Below are positions 54,668 through 63,826 of a DNA stretch of 64,000 bases, piece after piece. Each line of letters opens with the position of its first letter. Positions within the stretch are counted from its first letter, which is position 1. The stretch is from Paraburkholderia bryophila. GTDB lineage: Bacteria > Pseudomonadota > Gammaproteobacteria > Burkholderiales > Burkholderiaceae. The position numbers and the translations under genes are program-made. The notes beneath the pieces are model-generated. The model was not told where the DNA came from, ran no database searches, and was given only the letters and a program-made list of their open reading frames with translations. The DNA lies in contig NZ_JACCAS010000001.1 of assembly GCF_013409255.1 (NCBI RefSeq), positions 992,001 to 1,056,000 of the forward strand, written 5' to 3'.

Positions 54668-55402
54668 ATGTTGACACTTCAATCAGATCTGCACGGCAAC
54701 CATTTGCTTGGCGCATTGCCTTCCCACGAATGGCAGGCGCTAGCTCCGCATCTCGAACTGGTTCACCTGCGCACTGAGCAGTTGCTGTGCGACTCCGGTC
54801 AACGCATCCATCACGTCTACTTCCCCACCACCGCCATCATCTCGATGCTCTCGACGATGGAAGACGGCAGCTCCGTCGAAATCGCGGCAGTGGGCCGCGA
54901 AGGCATGACCGGCGTGCCGGTGCTCACGGGCGGCGAAACCATGCCGAACCGCGTGCAGGTGCAATGCGCCGGCTTCGCGTACCGCATGAGCGCACAGGCG
55001 CTCAAGCAACAGTTCGCCCGTTCGGACTTCCTGCGCCGGCTGATGCTGCTGTACATGCACGCGCTGCTCACCCAGGTCGCGCAAACCGCCGCCTGCAATC
55101 GTCACCACGCGCTGAACAAGCAACTGTGCCGCTGGCTGCTGATCGAAGTGGATCGCGTCGCGTCGAACGATCTGACCGTCACCCAGCAACTGATCGCCGA
55201 CATGCTCGGCGTGCGCCGCGAAGGCATTACCGAAGCGGCCGGCAAGTTGCACGACGAAGGCCTGATTCACCACAGCCGCGGCCACATCAAGGTGCTCGAC
55301 CGCAAAGGCCTCGAAGCCCGTGCCTGCGAATGCTACGGCCTCGTCAAGCGCGAATTCGACCGCCTGCTGCCGCGCCTGCGCCAGGCCGAAACGGTCGAAT
55401 AA
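54668..55402 (+). CDS. Crp/Fnr-family transcriptional regulator
   Basis: The N-terminal cyclic-nucleotide-binding-like domain reads HLRTEQLLCDSGQRIHHVYF, then PTTAIISMLSTMEDGSSVEI and AAVGREGMTGVPVL. The helix-turn-helix is LTVTQQLIADMLGVRREGIT, then EAAGKLHDEGLI. No Fnr-type cysteine cluster is seen, so it is not an oxygen sensor of that kind. GAGGACC precedes the ATG at 54668. It is 35 bp upstream of the initiating phosphotransferase gene, so it may be co-transcribed with and control polysaccharide genes. Confidence 0.9.
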   Translation: MLTLQSDLHGNHLLGALPSHEWQALAPHLELVHLRTEQLLCDSGQRIHHVYFPTTAIISMLSTMEDGSSVEIAAVGREGMTGVPVLTGGETMPNRVQVQCAGFAYRMSAQALKQQFARSDFLRRLMLLYMHALLTQVAQTAACNRHHALNKQLCRWLLIEVDRVASNDLTVTQQLIADMLGVRREGITEAAGKLHDEGLIHHSRGHIKVLDRKGLEARACECYGLVKREFDRLLPRLRQAETVE

Positions 55403-55437
55403 GCAGGGCCTCGTTCGACTATCGGGTAATTTCAATC

Positions 55438-56832
55438 ATGTTCAGGAATACTGCGCGATGCCTCGACGCACTCTTCGTGATTGCGGGAGGCCTGCTCGCT
55501 CACTGGATGCGCTTTTCGACGCCGATCGCGTTGTCCGACACCGAGCGCCTGTTGATCGCCTTCAACTGCGTGCTGGTGCTGCTGCTGTTTCCCGGCTTCG
55601 GGGTGTATGACACGTGGCGCGGCAAAGCCTTGAGCTCGATGCTGGCGCGCGTCGCCGCCGCCTGGCTGGTCGTTGTCGCCACCGCGCTCGTGCTGGCGTT
55701 CACGCTGCATCGCATGGATGCCGTGTCGCGTTTGTGGTTCGGCTATTCGACGCTGATCTCCGGCGCGCTGATCGTGGTCACCAAGTGCGTCGTGCACGTA
55801 GCGCTGCGCAGCGTGCGCCGCCGCGGCATGAACTTCCGCACGGTCGCGATCGTCGGTGCGCCCGGCTTCTCGCGCACGCTGCTCGCGCATCTCGAGCACG
55901 CGCCGCAAGCGGGCTTCAAACCGGTCTGCGTGTTCGATACGAGCGACCCCCGCATCGACGGTGCCGGTGCCTATGGCGCGCGAATGAAACGCCTGCCGGT
56001 GCTGACCGATCTGAACACGTTCGTCAACAAGGTGCGCGACGAACACGTGAACGAAGTGTGGCTCGCGTTGCCGCTCTCCGAAGAACATACGATCTATCGC
56101 TTCACGCGGCTGTTCAGGAATGACTTCGTGAATCTCCGCTTCATTCCCGACGTGCGCAGTCTGTCGCTGTTCAACCATGCGCTGGTCGATGTCGTCGGTT
56201 TACCGACGCTGAATCTGAGCGCGACGCCGTTCTCGTCGCCGCAAATGTGGCCCAAGCTGATCTTCGACCGGCTGTTCGCGGCGGCCGCGTTGCTCGCACT
56301 CGCGCCGGTGTTCGTCGTGCTCGCGATCGGCATCAAGCTGAGTTCGCCGGGACCGGTGTTCTTCCGCCAGACGCGCAAAGGCGTGGATGGTCAGCCGTTC
56401 GCCATCTACAAGTTCCGCTCGATGACCGTGCATCAAGAAGCGCACGGCCAGATCACGCAGGCCACGCGCCACGACGCGCGCGTCACGAAACTCGGCGGCT
56501 TCATGCGCCGCACCAGTCTCGACGAGTTGCCGCAGTTTCTCAACGTGCTGCTCGGGCAGATGTCGGTGGTCGGTCCGCGTCCGCACGCGGTCGAACACGA
56601 CGACCTCTACAAGGATCAGGTGTACGGCTACATGCACCGCTACCGCATCAAGCCGGGCATTACCGGCTGGGCCCAGGTGAACGGCTATCGCGGCGCCACC
56701 ACCAAGGTGGAAAAGATGGAGGCGCGCGTCAAGTTCGATCTGTTCTATATCCATAACTGGTCGTTCTGGTTCGACATGAAGATCGTGCTGATCACGATCT
56801 TCAAAGGCTTCGTCGGCCACAACGCATTCTGA
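55438..56832 (+). CDS. WbaP/WcaJ-type undecaprenyl-phosphate sugar phosphotransferase
   Basis: The enzyme starts repeat-unit synthesis by moving a sugar-1-phosphate to undecaprenyl phosphate. The N-terminal half has four hydrophobic segments and a Rossmann-like part ([20 protein letters not shown]). The C-terminal catalytic domain is complete: [64 protein letters not shown] and [17 protein letters not shown]. The 464-residue length is normal. It is followed 2 bp later by a glycosyltransferase gene. Confidence 0.94.
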   Translation: MFRNTARCLDALFVIAGGLLAHWMRFSTPIALSDTERLLIAFNCVLVLLLFPGFGVYDTWRGKALSSMLARVAAAWLVVVATALVLAFTLHRMDAVSRLWFGYSTLISGALIVVTKCVVHVALRSVRRRGMNFRTVAIVGAPGFSRTLLAHLEHAPQAGFKPVCVFDTSDPRIDGAGAYGARMKRLPVLTDLNTFVNKVRDEHVNEVWLALPLSEEHTIYRFTRLFRNDFVNLRFIPDVRSLSLFNHALVDVVGLPTLNLSATPFSSPQMWPKLIFDRLFAAAALLALAPVFVVLAIGIKLSSPGPVFFRQTRKGVDGQPFAIYKFRSMTVHQEAHGQITQATRHDARVTKLGGFMRRTSLDELPQFLNVLLGQMSVVGPRPHAVEHDDLYKDQVYGYMHRYRIKPGITGWAQVNGYRGATTKVEKMEARVKFDLFYIHNWSFWFDMKIVLITIFKGFVGHNAF

Positions 56833-56834
56833 TC

Positions 56835-57785
56835 ATGCCTCTTCGGAACCCGTTGCTGAAAGTCTCCGTGATCGTGCCGACCTATCGCCGGCCGGTCGAC
56901 CTCGCGCGCTGCCTCGCGGCGTTGCAACGACAATCGCGCGCGCCGGACGAAGTGATCGTGGTCGCGCGCACCGACGACGCCATGACGCACACCGCGCTGC
57001 GCGATCCGGCGGTGGCGGGCACGCTGCCGCTCACGGTGGCGCTGGTCGACGTGCCGGGCCAGGTCGCGGCGCTCAATCGCGGGCTCGATGCCGCCAGCGG
57101 CGACGTGCTCGCCATCACCGACGACGACGCCGCGCCGCACGCCGACTGGGTGGCGCGTATCGCCGCCGCGTTCGAACACGACCCGCGTCTCGGCGGCCTC
57201 GGCGGGCGCGACTGGGTGCATGAAAAAGGCCGCGTGCTGGACGGCGAACAGCAGCGCGTGGGCAAGGTCACGGCGGCCGGCATGATCACCGGCAATCATC
57301 ACCTCGGCGTCGGCGACGCACGCGAAGTCGACATTCTGAAGGGCGCGAATATGAGCTACCGGCGCGACGCGGTGCGCGCGCTGCGTTTCGACGTCCGTCT
57401 GCGCGGCACCGGCGCGCAGGTCCATAACGACATGGCATTCAGCCTGAGCGTGAAGCATGCCGGCTGGAAGCTGATGTATGACCCGCGGGTGGCCGTCGAT
57501 CATTACCCCGCGGAACGTTTCGACGACGACCAACGCTTCAAATTCAACGACGCGGCTTTCTATAACGCGTCTTTTAATCTCCGACTCATCATGTGCGAAA
57601 CCCTGACGCCCTCGGGCCGATGGGCATTCGTCGCGTACTCGACGCTGATCGGCAACCGCGCGGACCCGGGGTTCGTGCGCGCGTTGTCGCTGGCATTCGA
57701 GCGCGGCGGTGTGGCGTTGGCGCTGCGCAAATGGTGGGTCGGTTTACGCGCAATGCGCGGGGCATGGCAGGAAGCGGTGCGTTGA
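56835..57785 (+). CDS. Family 2 glycosyltransferase
   Basis: The GT-A fold is shown by LKVSVIVPTYRRPVDLARCL, then APDEVIVVARTDDAMTH, DVLAITDDDAAPHADWVARI (metal-binding DDD) and ILKGANMSYRRDAVRAL. The acceptor region has NDMAFSLSVKHAGWKLMYDP. It probably adds the second sugar of the repeat unit, being directly downstream of the initiating transferase. The length of 316 residues is usual. Confidence 0.9.
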   Translation: MPLRNPLLKVSVIVPTYRRPVDLARCLAALQRQSRAPDEVIVVARTDDAMTHTALRDPAVAGTLPLTVALVDVPGQVAALNRGLDAASGDVLAITDDDAAPHADWVARIAAAFEHDPRLGGLGGRDWVHEKGRVLDGEQQRVGKVTAAGMITGNHHLGVGDAREVDILKGANMSYRRDAVRALRFDVRLRGTGAQVHNDMAFSLSVKHAGWKLMYDPRVAVDHYPAERFDDDQRFKFNDAAFYNASFNLRLIMCETLTPSGRWAFVAYSTLIGNRADPGFVRALSLAFERGGVALALRKWWVGLRAMRGAWQEAVR

Positions 57786-57822
57786 TGCGATGGCGCGCAA
57801 GCTTCACGCGAGGGACCAAACA

Positions 57823-59022
57823 ATGACTATCAAGACGATCGCCGCCGGGCTCGCGGCGGCCTCTCTATGCGCCTGTTCGCTGGCGCCGGGGCCGTATCTC
57901 GACACCAACCGCCTGACACCGCCCGCGCCGCCCGAGCAGACCGCGGACAAATTTCCGGTGCGCGCGATCGACGTCGCGTACTTCCGCCAGCAGCGCGCGG
58001 CGGCGGTGCCGGCCGTCTGCCCGTTGTCGTGCCTGACCGCGCAGACCCGCGCGGGTTACGACTACCGGCTTGGTATCGGCGACCAGTTGAGCATCATCGT
58101 CTGGGATCACCCGGAACTGACCGGCGGTGGCACCGGCGTAGCGAGCCTGCCGCCGTTGCCGAGCGCTGGCGGCGGCGCGGCGCCCTCGCCCGGACCGACG
58201 CAGACGCAAGGCGCGACCCCGATCGCGCCGGCGCTGTCGGGCGGCGGCGAAGGCGGCCTCACCGTGCGGGTCGCCAACAACGGCACGATCTTCTTCCCGC
58301 GCGTGGGCCGCATCAAGGTGCAAGGCCTGGACGCGCAGCAGGTCCAGGAAATGTTGACGAAGCGCCTGTCGAAGACCATTCGCGATCCGCAACTCGACGT
58401 GCGCGTCTCGGGCTTCAACAGCCAGTCGGTGCAGGTCACCGGCAACCTGCGCACCCCGGCTTCGGAGGCGATCACCGACGCGCCGCTCACCGTGCTCGAC
58501 GCGATCAATCGCGCGGGCGGCGCGTTGCCCGATGCGGATCTGCAAAACGTGGGCGTGACGCGCAACGGCAAACGCTACACCGTCGACGTCGCCGCGCTGC
58601 TCGAAACCGGCGATCCGCAGCAGAACGTGCTGCTCAAGGACGGCGACATCATCGACGTGCCGGACCGCTCGAATAGCCGCGTGTTCGTGCTCGGCGAAGT
58701 GAACAAGCCCACCTCGCTGCCGATGAACCGCGGCCGCCTGACGCTTGCCGACGCGCTCACTGGCGCGGGCAGTCTCGACGTCAAAACCGGCGACCCGCGC
58801 TTCGTCTACGTGGTGCGCGGCGCCGACAAGACGCTCACGCCGGATGTCTATCAGCTCGACATGACCCAGGTCGACGCGTTGATGCTCATGACCAAATTCG
58901 AATTGCAACCGAAGGACGTGGTGTACGTGCAGGTCTCGAGCGCGGCGCGCTTCAACCGCGCGCTCGAACAGATCACGCCGACACTGCAGTCGCTGTTCTA
59001 CACCGTGCAGCTCTCCAGATAA
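57823..59022 (+). CDS. Wza-type polysaccharide export lipoprotein
   Basis: A short signal peptide ends in the lipobox SLCACS, so the protein is lipid-anchored to the outer membrane. The polysaccharide export domain reads YDYRLGIGDQLSIIVWDHPE, followed after a Gly/Pro-rich loop of about 40 residues by VRVANNGTIFFPRVGRIKVQ. SLBB repeats follow: SVQVTGNLRTPASEAITDAP and RVFVLGEVNKPTSLPMNRGR. The proline-rich insertion is longer than usual. It forms the export channel and works with the Wzc-type protein encoded next. Confidence 0.93.
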   Translation: MTIKTIAAGLAAASLCACSLAPGPYLDTNRLTPPAPPEQTADKFPVRAIDVAYFRQQRAAAVPAVCPLSCLTAQTRAGYDYRLGIGDQLSIIVWDHPELTGGGTGVASLPPLPSAGGGAAPSPGPTQTQGATPIAPALSGGGEGGLTVRVANNGTIFFPRVGRIKVQGLDAQQVQEMLTKRLSKTIRDPQLDVRVSGFNSQSVQVTGNLRTPASEAITDAPLTVLDAINRAGGALPDADLQNVGVTRNGKRYTVDVAALLETGDPQQNVLLKDGDIIDVPDRSNSRVFVLGEVNKPTSLPMNRGRLTLADALTGAGSLDVKTGDPRFVYVVRGADKTLTPDVYQLDMTQVDALMLMTKFELQPKDVVYVQVSSAARFNRALEQITPTLQSLFYTVQLSR

Positions 59023-59044
59023 TGCGCACGCAACGGAGTCTCCT

Positions 59045-61450
59045 ATGAGTACGTACGACATGCTGGAGCCGGGCCCGCCGCCCGGCGGCGACGAAGACGC
59101 GGTGATGCGCGATCTGCTGCGCACGGTGATGGATCAGATCTGGTGGGTGCTGGGCATTGCCGGCAGCATCATTCTCGCCGCGGTGATCTATACGAAGATC
59201 GCCACGCCGATCTATTCCGCCGACGCGCTGTTGCAGGTCGACACGCAGAGCAATAACGGCGGCGCGCAGAACCCGAATTCGCCGTCGCTCGTGCCGACGG
59301 CAGGCCCGATGCATACCGACGCCGAGATCGAAATCATCAAGAGCCGCGCGGTGGTCGAACCCGTGGTCGAACAGTTCAAACTGAACTTCAGCGCCTCGGC
59401 GAAGACCATGCCGGTGCTCGGCAAGATCACGTCGCTGTTTACGCATCCCGGTAAACCGCTCGGGGCCTTCCTCGGCATGCGGTCGTATGCATGGGGCGGC
59501 GAGCAATTCGCGGTCGATTCGATCTCGGTGCCGAAGTCGCTCGAAGGCGCGCGTTTGACGCTGAATGTGCTCGACAACGGCCGCTATCAACTCACCGATG
59601 CGTACGGCCAGGAGATCCTGACCGGCGTGGCCGGTCGACCCGCCACCGGTAGCGACGTCACGCTGTTCGTCAAGACGCTGGTGGCGCGCCCCGGCACGAC
59701 CTTCTACGTGACGCGCTTCAACCAGCTCGACGCCGTCTCCGGTCTCGCCGCCGGCCTGCAGGTCAGCGAGAAAGGCCGCGACACCGGCGTCGTGCAACTG
59801 TCGTTCATGGGCACCGATCCGCACGCGATCACTGCCATCACCAACGCGGTGGCGGCCTCGTATCTGGCGCAGCGCACCGAACGCGCGCAGGAAGAAGCGA
59901 GCCATATGCTCACGTTCCTGAACAGCGAGTTGCCGCATCTGCGCGACGAGGTGAAGAAGGCCGAGACCGCGCTGTCGCAGTATCAGTCGAAGGTGGGTTC
60001 GTTCCAGCCGACTCAGGAAGCCGGCGTGTATCTCGCCGGTGGCCTCGATTACGAGAAACAGATCGCCACGTTGCGCATTCAGCGCGCGCAACTGCTGCAA
60101 CGCTTCACGCAGGAAGCGCCGGAAGTGCAGCAGGTCGATGCGCAAATGGCCGCGTTGACGCGCGAGAAAGCACGCTTCGAAGATCACTTCACCACGCTGC
60201 CGAGTTCCGAGCGCAATGCCCTCGCGTTGCAACGCGACGCCAAGGTCGCTGAGGAAATCTACGTGGCGCTGCTGAACAAAACCCAGGAGCTGTCGATTTC
60301 GCGCGCCGGCACGATCGGCAACGTGCATATCATTGACGACGCATTGCTGCCGTCGCAGCCGGTACGGCCGAAGTCCGCACTGATCATTTCGGCGGGCACG
60401 CTGCTCGGCGTGATCGGCGGCATTCTGTTCGCGTTCTGCCGCCGCACGTTCTTCACCGGGGTGGCCGATCCCGAGTTCGTCGAGCGGCGTTTTCAATTGC
60501 CGATTTTCGGCTCGATCGCGTTCAGTCCGGAACAGGCGCGTGCCGACAAGCAGTTGAGCGCCCAGCGCCGGGCCGCGCTGCCCGCACCGCGCTCCACACC
60601 GACCGAGGTGCTCGCGTTGCAGTCGGGCGTGATCGCGCGGCTGCGGCCGGGCGCGAAGGCGGCGGCAAGCAAGGCGCGCCGCCGTGCCAGCGTGCCGGTC
60701 GGCACGCAGACCGTGATTCCGTCCGGCAAGACGCCGATGCGGCCGCTGCTGGTCAAGACGCATCCGTACGATTCGACGGTGGAAGGCTTGCGCGGGCTGC
60801 GCGCCACGCTGCAGTTCGGCCTGCTCGAAGCGCCGAACCGTATCGTCGCGATCACGAGCCCGGCGCCCTCGGACGGCAAGAGCTTTCTGTGTGCGAACCT
60901 CGCCGCGCTGATCGCGGAGTCCGGTAAGCGCGTGCTGCTGATCGACGCCGATCTGCGACGCGGCCGGCTCGCGCAATATCTCGGCCGCTCGCCGAACGGC
61001 GGCCTGACCGAACTGCTGACGGGTCAGGTCGATCTGGAAACCGCGGCGCGCACGACCGGCGTGGACGGCTTGCACTTCATCGCGGCGGGTGCTTATCCGC
61101 CGAATCCGTCGGAGTTGCTGACGTCGGCGCGCTTCAGCGAAATCCTCGCGCGCTTCGAGCAGGATTTCGATCTGGTGATCGTCGACACGCCGCCGCTGCT
61201 GGCCGTGGCCGATGCCGCGGTCGTCGCCAATCTGGCCGGTTCGACGGTGCTGGTGATGCGCGCCGGCGCTCATACCGAAGGACACCTGGCCGAAGCGCTG
61301 AAGAAATTGCGGCGGGCGCGGGCGCGTGTTGTGGGCGGTGTGATGAATGCGGTACCGTTGAAGAGCCACAATCGCTACGGGACCTATGACTACGCGTACG
61401 CGTACACGTATTCTGCCGGCGATCCGCCGGATATTCATGCGCCGCAGTAG
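59045..61450 (+). CDS. Wzc-type tyrosine autokinase / chain-length co-polymerase
   Basis: The N-terminal Wzz domain has two membrane helices (QIWWVLGIAGSIILAAVIY near the start, LIISAGTLLGVIGGILFAFC near residue 450) and a long periplasmic coiled coil between. The cytoplasmic kinase has Walker A SPAPSDGKSFLCANLAAL, Walker A' RVLLIDADLRRGRLAQYL and Walker B DLVIVDTPPLLAVADAA. The C-terminal tail has a tyrosine cluster (NRYGTYDYAYAYTYS). It should control polymer length and export. No phosphatase gene is adjacent. Confidence 0.94.
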   Translation: MSTYDMLEPGPPPGGDEDAVMRDLLRTVMDQIWWVLGIAGSIILAAVIYTKIATPIYSADALLQVDTQSNNGGAQNPNSPSLVPTAGPMHTDAEIEIIKSRAVVEPVVEQFKLNFSASAKTMPVLGKITSLFTHPGKPLGAFLGMRSYAWGGEQFAVDSISVPKSLEGARLTLNVLDNGRYQLTDAYGQEILTGVAGRPATGSDVTLFVKTLVARPGTTFYVTRFNQLDAVSGLAAGLQVSEKGRDTGVVQLSFMGTDPHAITAITNAVAASYLAQRTERAQEEASHMLTFLNSELPHLRDEVKKAETALSQYQSKVGSFQPTQEAGVYLAGGLDYEKQIATLRIQRAQLLQRFTQEAPEVQQVDAQMAALTREKARFEDHFTTLPSSERNALALQRDAKVAEEIYVALLNKTQELSISRAGTIGNVHIIDDALLPSQPVRPKSALIISAGTLLGVIGGILFAFCRRTFFTGVADPEFVERRFQLPIFGSIAFSPEQARADKQLSAQRRAALPAPRSTPTEVLALQSGVIARLRPGAKAAASKARRRASVPVGTQTVIPSGKTPMRPLLVKTHPYDSTVEGLRGLRATLQFGLLEAPNRIVAITSPAPSDGKSFLCANLAALIAESGKRVLLIDADLRRGRLAQYLGRSPNGGLTELLTGQVDLETAARTTGVDGLHFIAAGAYPPNPSELLTSARFSEILARFEQDFDLVIVDTPPLLAVADAAVVANLAGSTVLVMRAGAHTEGHLAEALKKLRRARARVVGGVMNAVPLKSHNRYGTYDYAYAYTYSAGDPPDIHAPQ

Positions 61451-61486
61451 GTGGGTCGGCAAGTAGCCCGGAAGAGCGTCAAACAA

Positions 61487-61520
61487 AAGGGGCTGCGCCT
61501 GATTCAGGCGCAGCCCCTTC
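61487..61520 (+). terminator. Rho-independent terminator after the export operon
   Basis: AAGGGGCTGCGCCTGA pairs with the complementary arm ending in AGCCCCTT around a three-base loop, preceded by A-rich and followed by T-rich sequence. It can act in both directions, ending the export operon and the convergent higBA transcript. Confidence 0.92.
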
Positions 61521-61589
61521 TAGTTTGCTCGACGAGCGCGCGGCGTGGTTTGAATGCGTGCGCCGCACGCAAACCACGCCGCGCCGTTT

Positions 61590-62012
61590 TTACAGAAACG
61601 CGCTGACGTCAGTATGAAAACGCACGGCCAGCGCCTTGGCGACCTTTTTGCTGATCGCCCGCCGGCCCGCCAGGATATCGCTCACCACGGTGGGCGAAGC
61701 GATACCCATCAGATCCTTCTGCCTGAGCCCGTGCGTTTCCAGCAGATGCCGCAGCACCTCGCGCGGTTCGGCTTTCGGAATCTCGACGTGCTGCTCTTCC
61801 CAGCGTTCGATCAGGTCGGTCACGATCGCGAACAGATTGGCGAGCGGATCTTCTTCGTTGCCGCTCAGATGATCGGCGAGCGAGTTGGCGAGACGCACCA
61901 TCTGCTGGTAGTCCAGTTCGTTGCGGATGGGCGTGATCGGCAACTGGGTTTGCAGCGAGGCCCAGGTTTGAGCGATGTCGGGAAAAGCTCCCGGAAGGCG
62001 ATCGGCATTCAT
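61590..62012 (-). CDS. higA: HigA-type antitoxin
   Basis: The C-terminal helix-turn-helix is readable as EVLRHLLETHGLRQKDLMGI, then ASPTVVSDILAGRRAISKKV and AKALAVRFHTDVSAFL. The N-terminal 60 residues are acidic and helical. Overlap of its ATG with the toxin stop (ATGA) fixes the start at 62012. HigA proteins bind both the toxin and the operon promoter. Confidence 0.88.
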   Translation of the reverse strand: MNADRLPGAFPDIAQTWASLQTQLPITPIRNELDYQQMVRLANSLADHLSGNEEDPLANLFAIVTDLIERWEEQHVEIPKAEPREVLRHLLETHGLRQKDLMGIASPTVVSDILAGRRAISKKVAKALAVRFHTDVSAFL

Positions 62013-62308
62013 GAGTTTAAATTCTTCCTCGTCCAAAGGTCGTACTCCGCATGCGTCAATACGTGACGAACGAATAACGACTGCCTGTTGTAGTGAATCG
62101 CCGCGACGATCCGGAACCGGTTGCCGCCTACATCGAAAACGGTGTATTGCGGCGGCACGTAGTCCACGGCGGCGAACGTCTGCTTCAGGTCGTTATAGCC
62201 ATACGCGAGGCAAGCCTGCGCCAGTGAATACCATGTCATTAGCGCACTGCGCGCGCCCGGATGTCTGTTTATAAAGTCCAGCAACGCCTTCTTTGAAATG
62301 ACCCGCAT
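62009..62308 (-). CDS. higB: HigB-type toxin (RelE-fold mRNA endonuclease)
   Basis: The 99-residue protein starts MRVISKKALLDFINRHPGAR and continues DLKQTFAAVDYVPPQYTVFD, VGGNRFRIVAAIHYNRQSLF and VRHVLTHAEYDLWTRKN, the classical HigB sequence. It should cut ribosome-bound mRNA when free. It precedes the antitoxin gene, the usual order for higBA. No promoter palindrome was recognised upstream. Confidence 0.9.
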   Translation of the reverse strand: MRVISKKALLDFINRHPGARSALMTWYSLAQACLAYGYNDLKQTFAAVDYVPPQYTVFDVGGNRFRIVAAIHYNRQSLFVRHVLTHAEYDLWTRKNLNS

Positions 62309-62608
62309 CGTATTTCCTCGCCTGGTTTCGCGCGCTGAACATGCACGCTCCACCTGCAAGGCTAAACATTGCGGCACGGCGCCGATAGCTGGCCGGATGG
62401 CATAAGACAAACGCCTGCTGATCGGGTACTGCGGTACGACAGAAAGCATTTTATTCGCGTAACGCGAACTTCGCAAGATGCGAATAACGAGACAGCCTGG
62501 CGACGTCGAACGGTCACGCGGGCTCGTGCTGACGGCGCATGCGTGCGCATCGCCGCGAGAGCACACGCACACGCGCAGGATCAAACCACACTCATGCGCC
62601 CCCGTGCT
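62309..62608. other. 300-bp intergenic region
   Basis: It lies between the higB promoter side and the 3' end of a glycosyltransferase gene on the same strand. The higBA promoter should be here. An AT-rich stretch occurs around 62430-62480. No gene can be supported. Confidence 0.4.
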
Positions 62609-63826
62609 TCAACGTCCCCAACTGCTTTCCTGGGCCGGTTCGCCGGGCCATCCCAGCTCGGGCGCGGCCAGATCGAGTTCATTGCGTTCCACGATGCTGA
62701 GCCGTTGGCGCAGCCCGCCCGCGGCGATCGTGCGCGTGACTTCGGCCATGAACGCGCGCCGGAACACCGCCGCCGAAAAACGTTCGGCGTTCGCGCGACA
62801 GGCGGCCGGCGTGATCTGGTCACGTTGCCGTTCGAAGCGGTCGATCGCGCCGAGCATGGACACCACGGTCTGGCGCGCGAAATACACGCCGGTGGGATGC
62901 GGCTCGCCGATCGGCACCACCGTTTCGAGCGCCCCGCCCTTGCCGTAGGCGATCACCGGTGTGCCGCAAGCTTGCGCTTCGAGCGGCACGATGCCGAAGT
63001 CTTCTTCGGCGGCGAACACGAACGCGCGCGCGCGTTGCAAATGGTCCTTGAGCACCTCGAAGGGCTGGTAGCCGAGAATCGTCACGTTCGGGCCGGCCTT
63101 GGCGCGAATCGCCGCCATTTCCGGCCCGTCGCCGATCACGATCAATTGCCGGTGCGGCGTCGCGCTGAACGTCTCGACGATCAGATCGATACGCTTATAC
63201 GGCACCATCCGCGACGCGGTCAGATAGAAGTCTTCCTTGTTCGTGCACAGTTCGAATTCGTGCACGTCGACGGGCGGCGGCACCACGGCCGCGTCACGCC
63301 GGTACGTTTTCATCACGCGCCGCGCGACGAATTGCGAATTCGCGATCAGACGATCGACGCTGTTCGCCGAATGCGAGTCCCAGCCGCGCAGATAGTGAAG
63401 CAACGCGCGCGCGGCCCATGACTTCGGGCCGGTCAGCAGATTTGCTTCGCGCAGATATTGATGCTGCAGATCCCACGCGTAGCGCATGGGCGAATGCACG
63501 TAGCTCACGTGGGTTTGATCCGGGCCGACCAGCACACCCTTGGCGACCGCGTAGGAACTCGTAATGATCAGATCGTAGCCGGACAGATCGAACTGTTCGA
63601 CCGCGAGCGGCATCAGCGCCAGATACGCGCGATAGCGCCGCCGTGCGAACGGCAGGCGCTGAATGAACGACGTGGTGACCGGTTTTCCGCCGAGCGGCCT
63701 GCGGTCTTCGAGGAAGTCGACAAGACTGAAAAGATCCGCGTCGGGAAAGCATTCGATGATCTGTTCGAGCACCTTCTCGGCGCCACCCGGTGCGACGAGC
63801 CAGTCGTGCACGATCGCCACTCTCAT
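62609..63826 (-). CDS. Family 4 glycosyltransferase (WbaZ-like)
   Basis: The GT-B enzyme begins MRVAIVHDWLVAPGGAEKVL and contains THVSYVHSPMRYAWDLQHQY, RLIANSQFVARRVMKTYRRD, VVPPPVDVHEF, FYLTASRMVPYKRIDLIVE and AAEEDFGIVPLEAQACGTPV with the E-x7-E motif. WbaZ-type enzymes often transfer mannose. The 405-residue length is normal. GGGGAGATC precedes the ATG. It is transcribed against the export operon, and the window ends 174 bp upstream of it. Confidence 0.92.
   Translation of the reverse strand: MRVAIVHDWLVAPGGAEKVLEQIIECFPDADLFSLVDFLEDRRPLGGKPVTTSFIQRLPFARRRYRAYLALMPLAVEQFDLSGYDLIITSSYAVAKGVLVGPDQTHVSYVHSPMRYAWDLQHQYLREANLLTGPKSWAARALLHYLRGWDSHSANSVDRLIANSQFVARRVMKTYRRDAAVVPPPVDVHEFELCTNKEDFYLTASRMVPYKRIDLIVETFSATPHRQLIVIGDGPEMAAIRAKAGPNVTILGYQPFEVLKDHLQRARAFVFAAEEDFGIVPLEAQACGTPVIAYGKGGALETVVPIGEPHPTGVYFARQTVVSMLGAIDRFERQRDQITPAACRANAERFSAAVFRRAFMAEVTRTIAAGGLRQRLSIVERNELDLAAPELGWPGEPAQESSWGR

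Noticed and set aside
57865..59124. 419-codon minus-strand open frame opposite the Wza-type gene
   Set aside because: Shadow of the export lipoprotein gene with no recognisable protein features.
58973..61486. 837-codon minus-strand open frame opposite the Wzc-type gene
   Set aside because: Composition is Arg/His/Gln-rich and it covers the whole kinase gene in antisense; no family-like motif.
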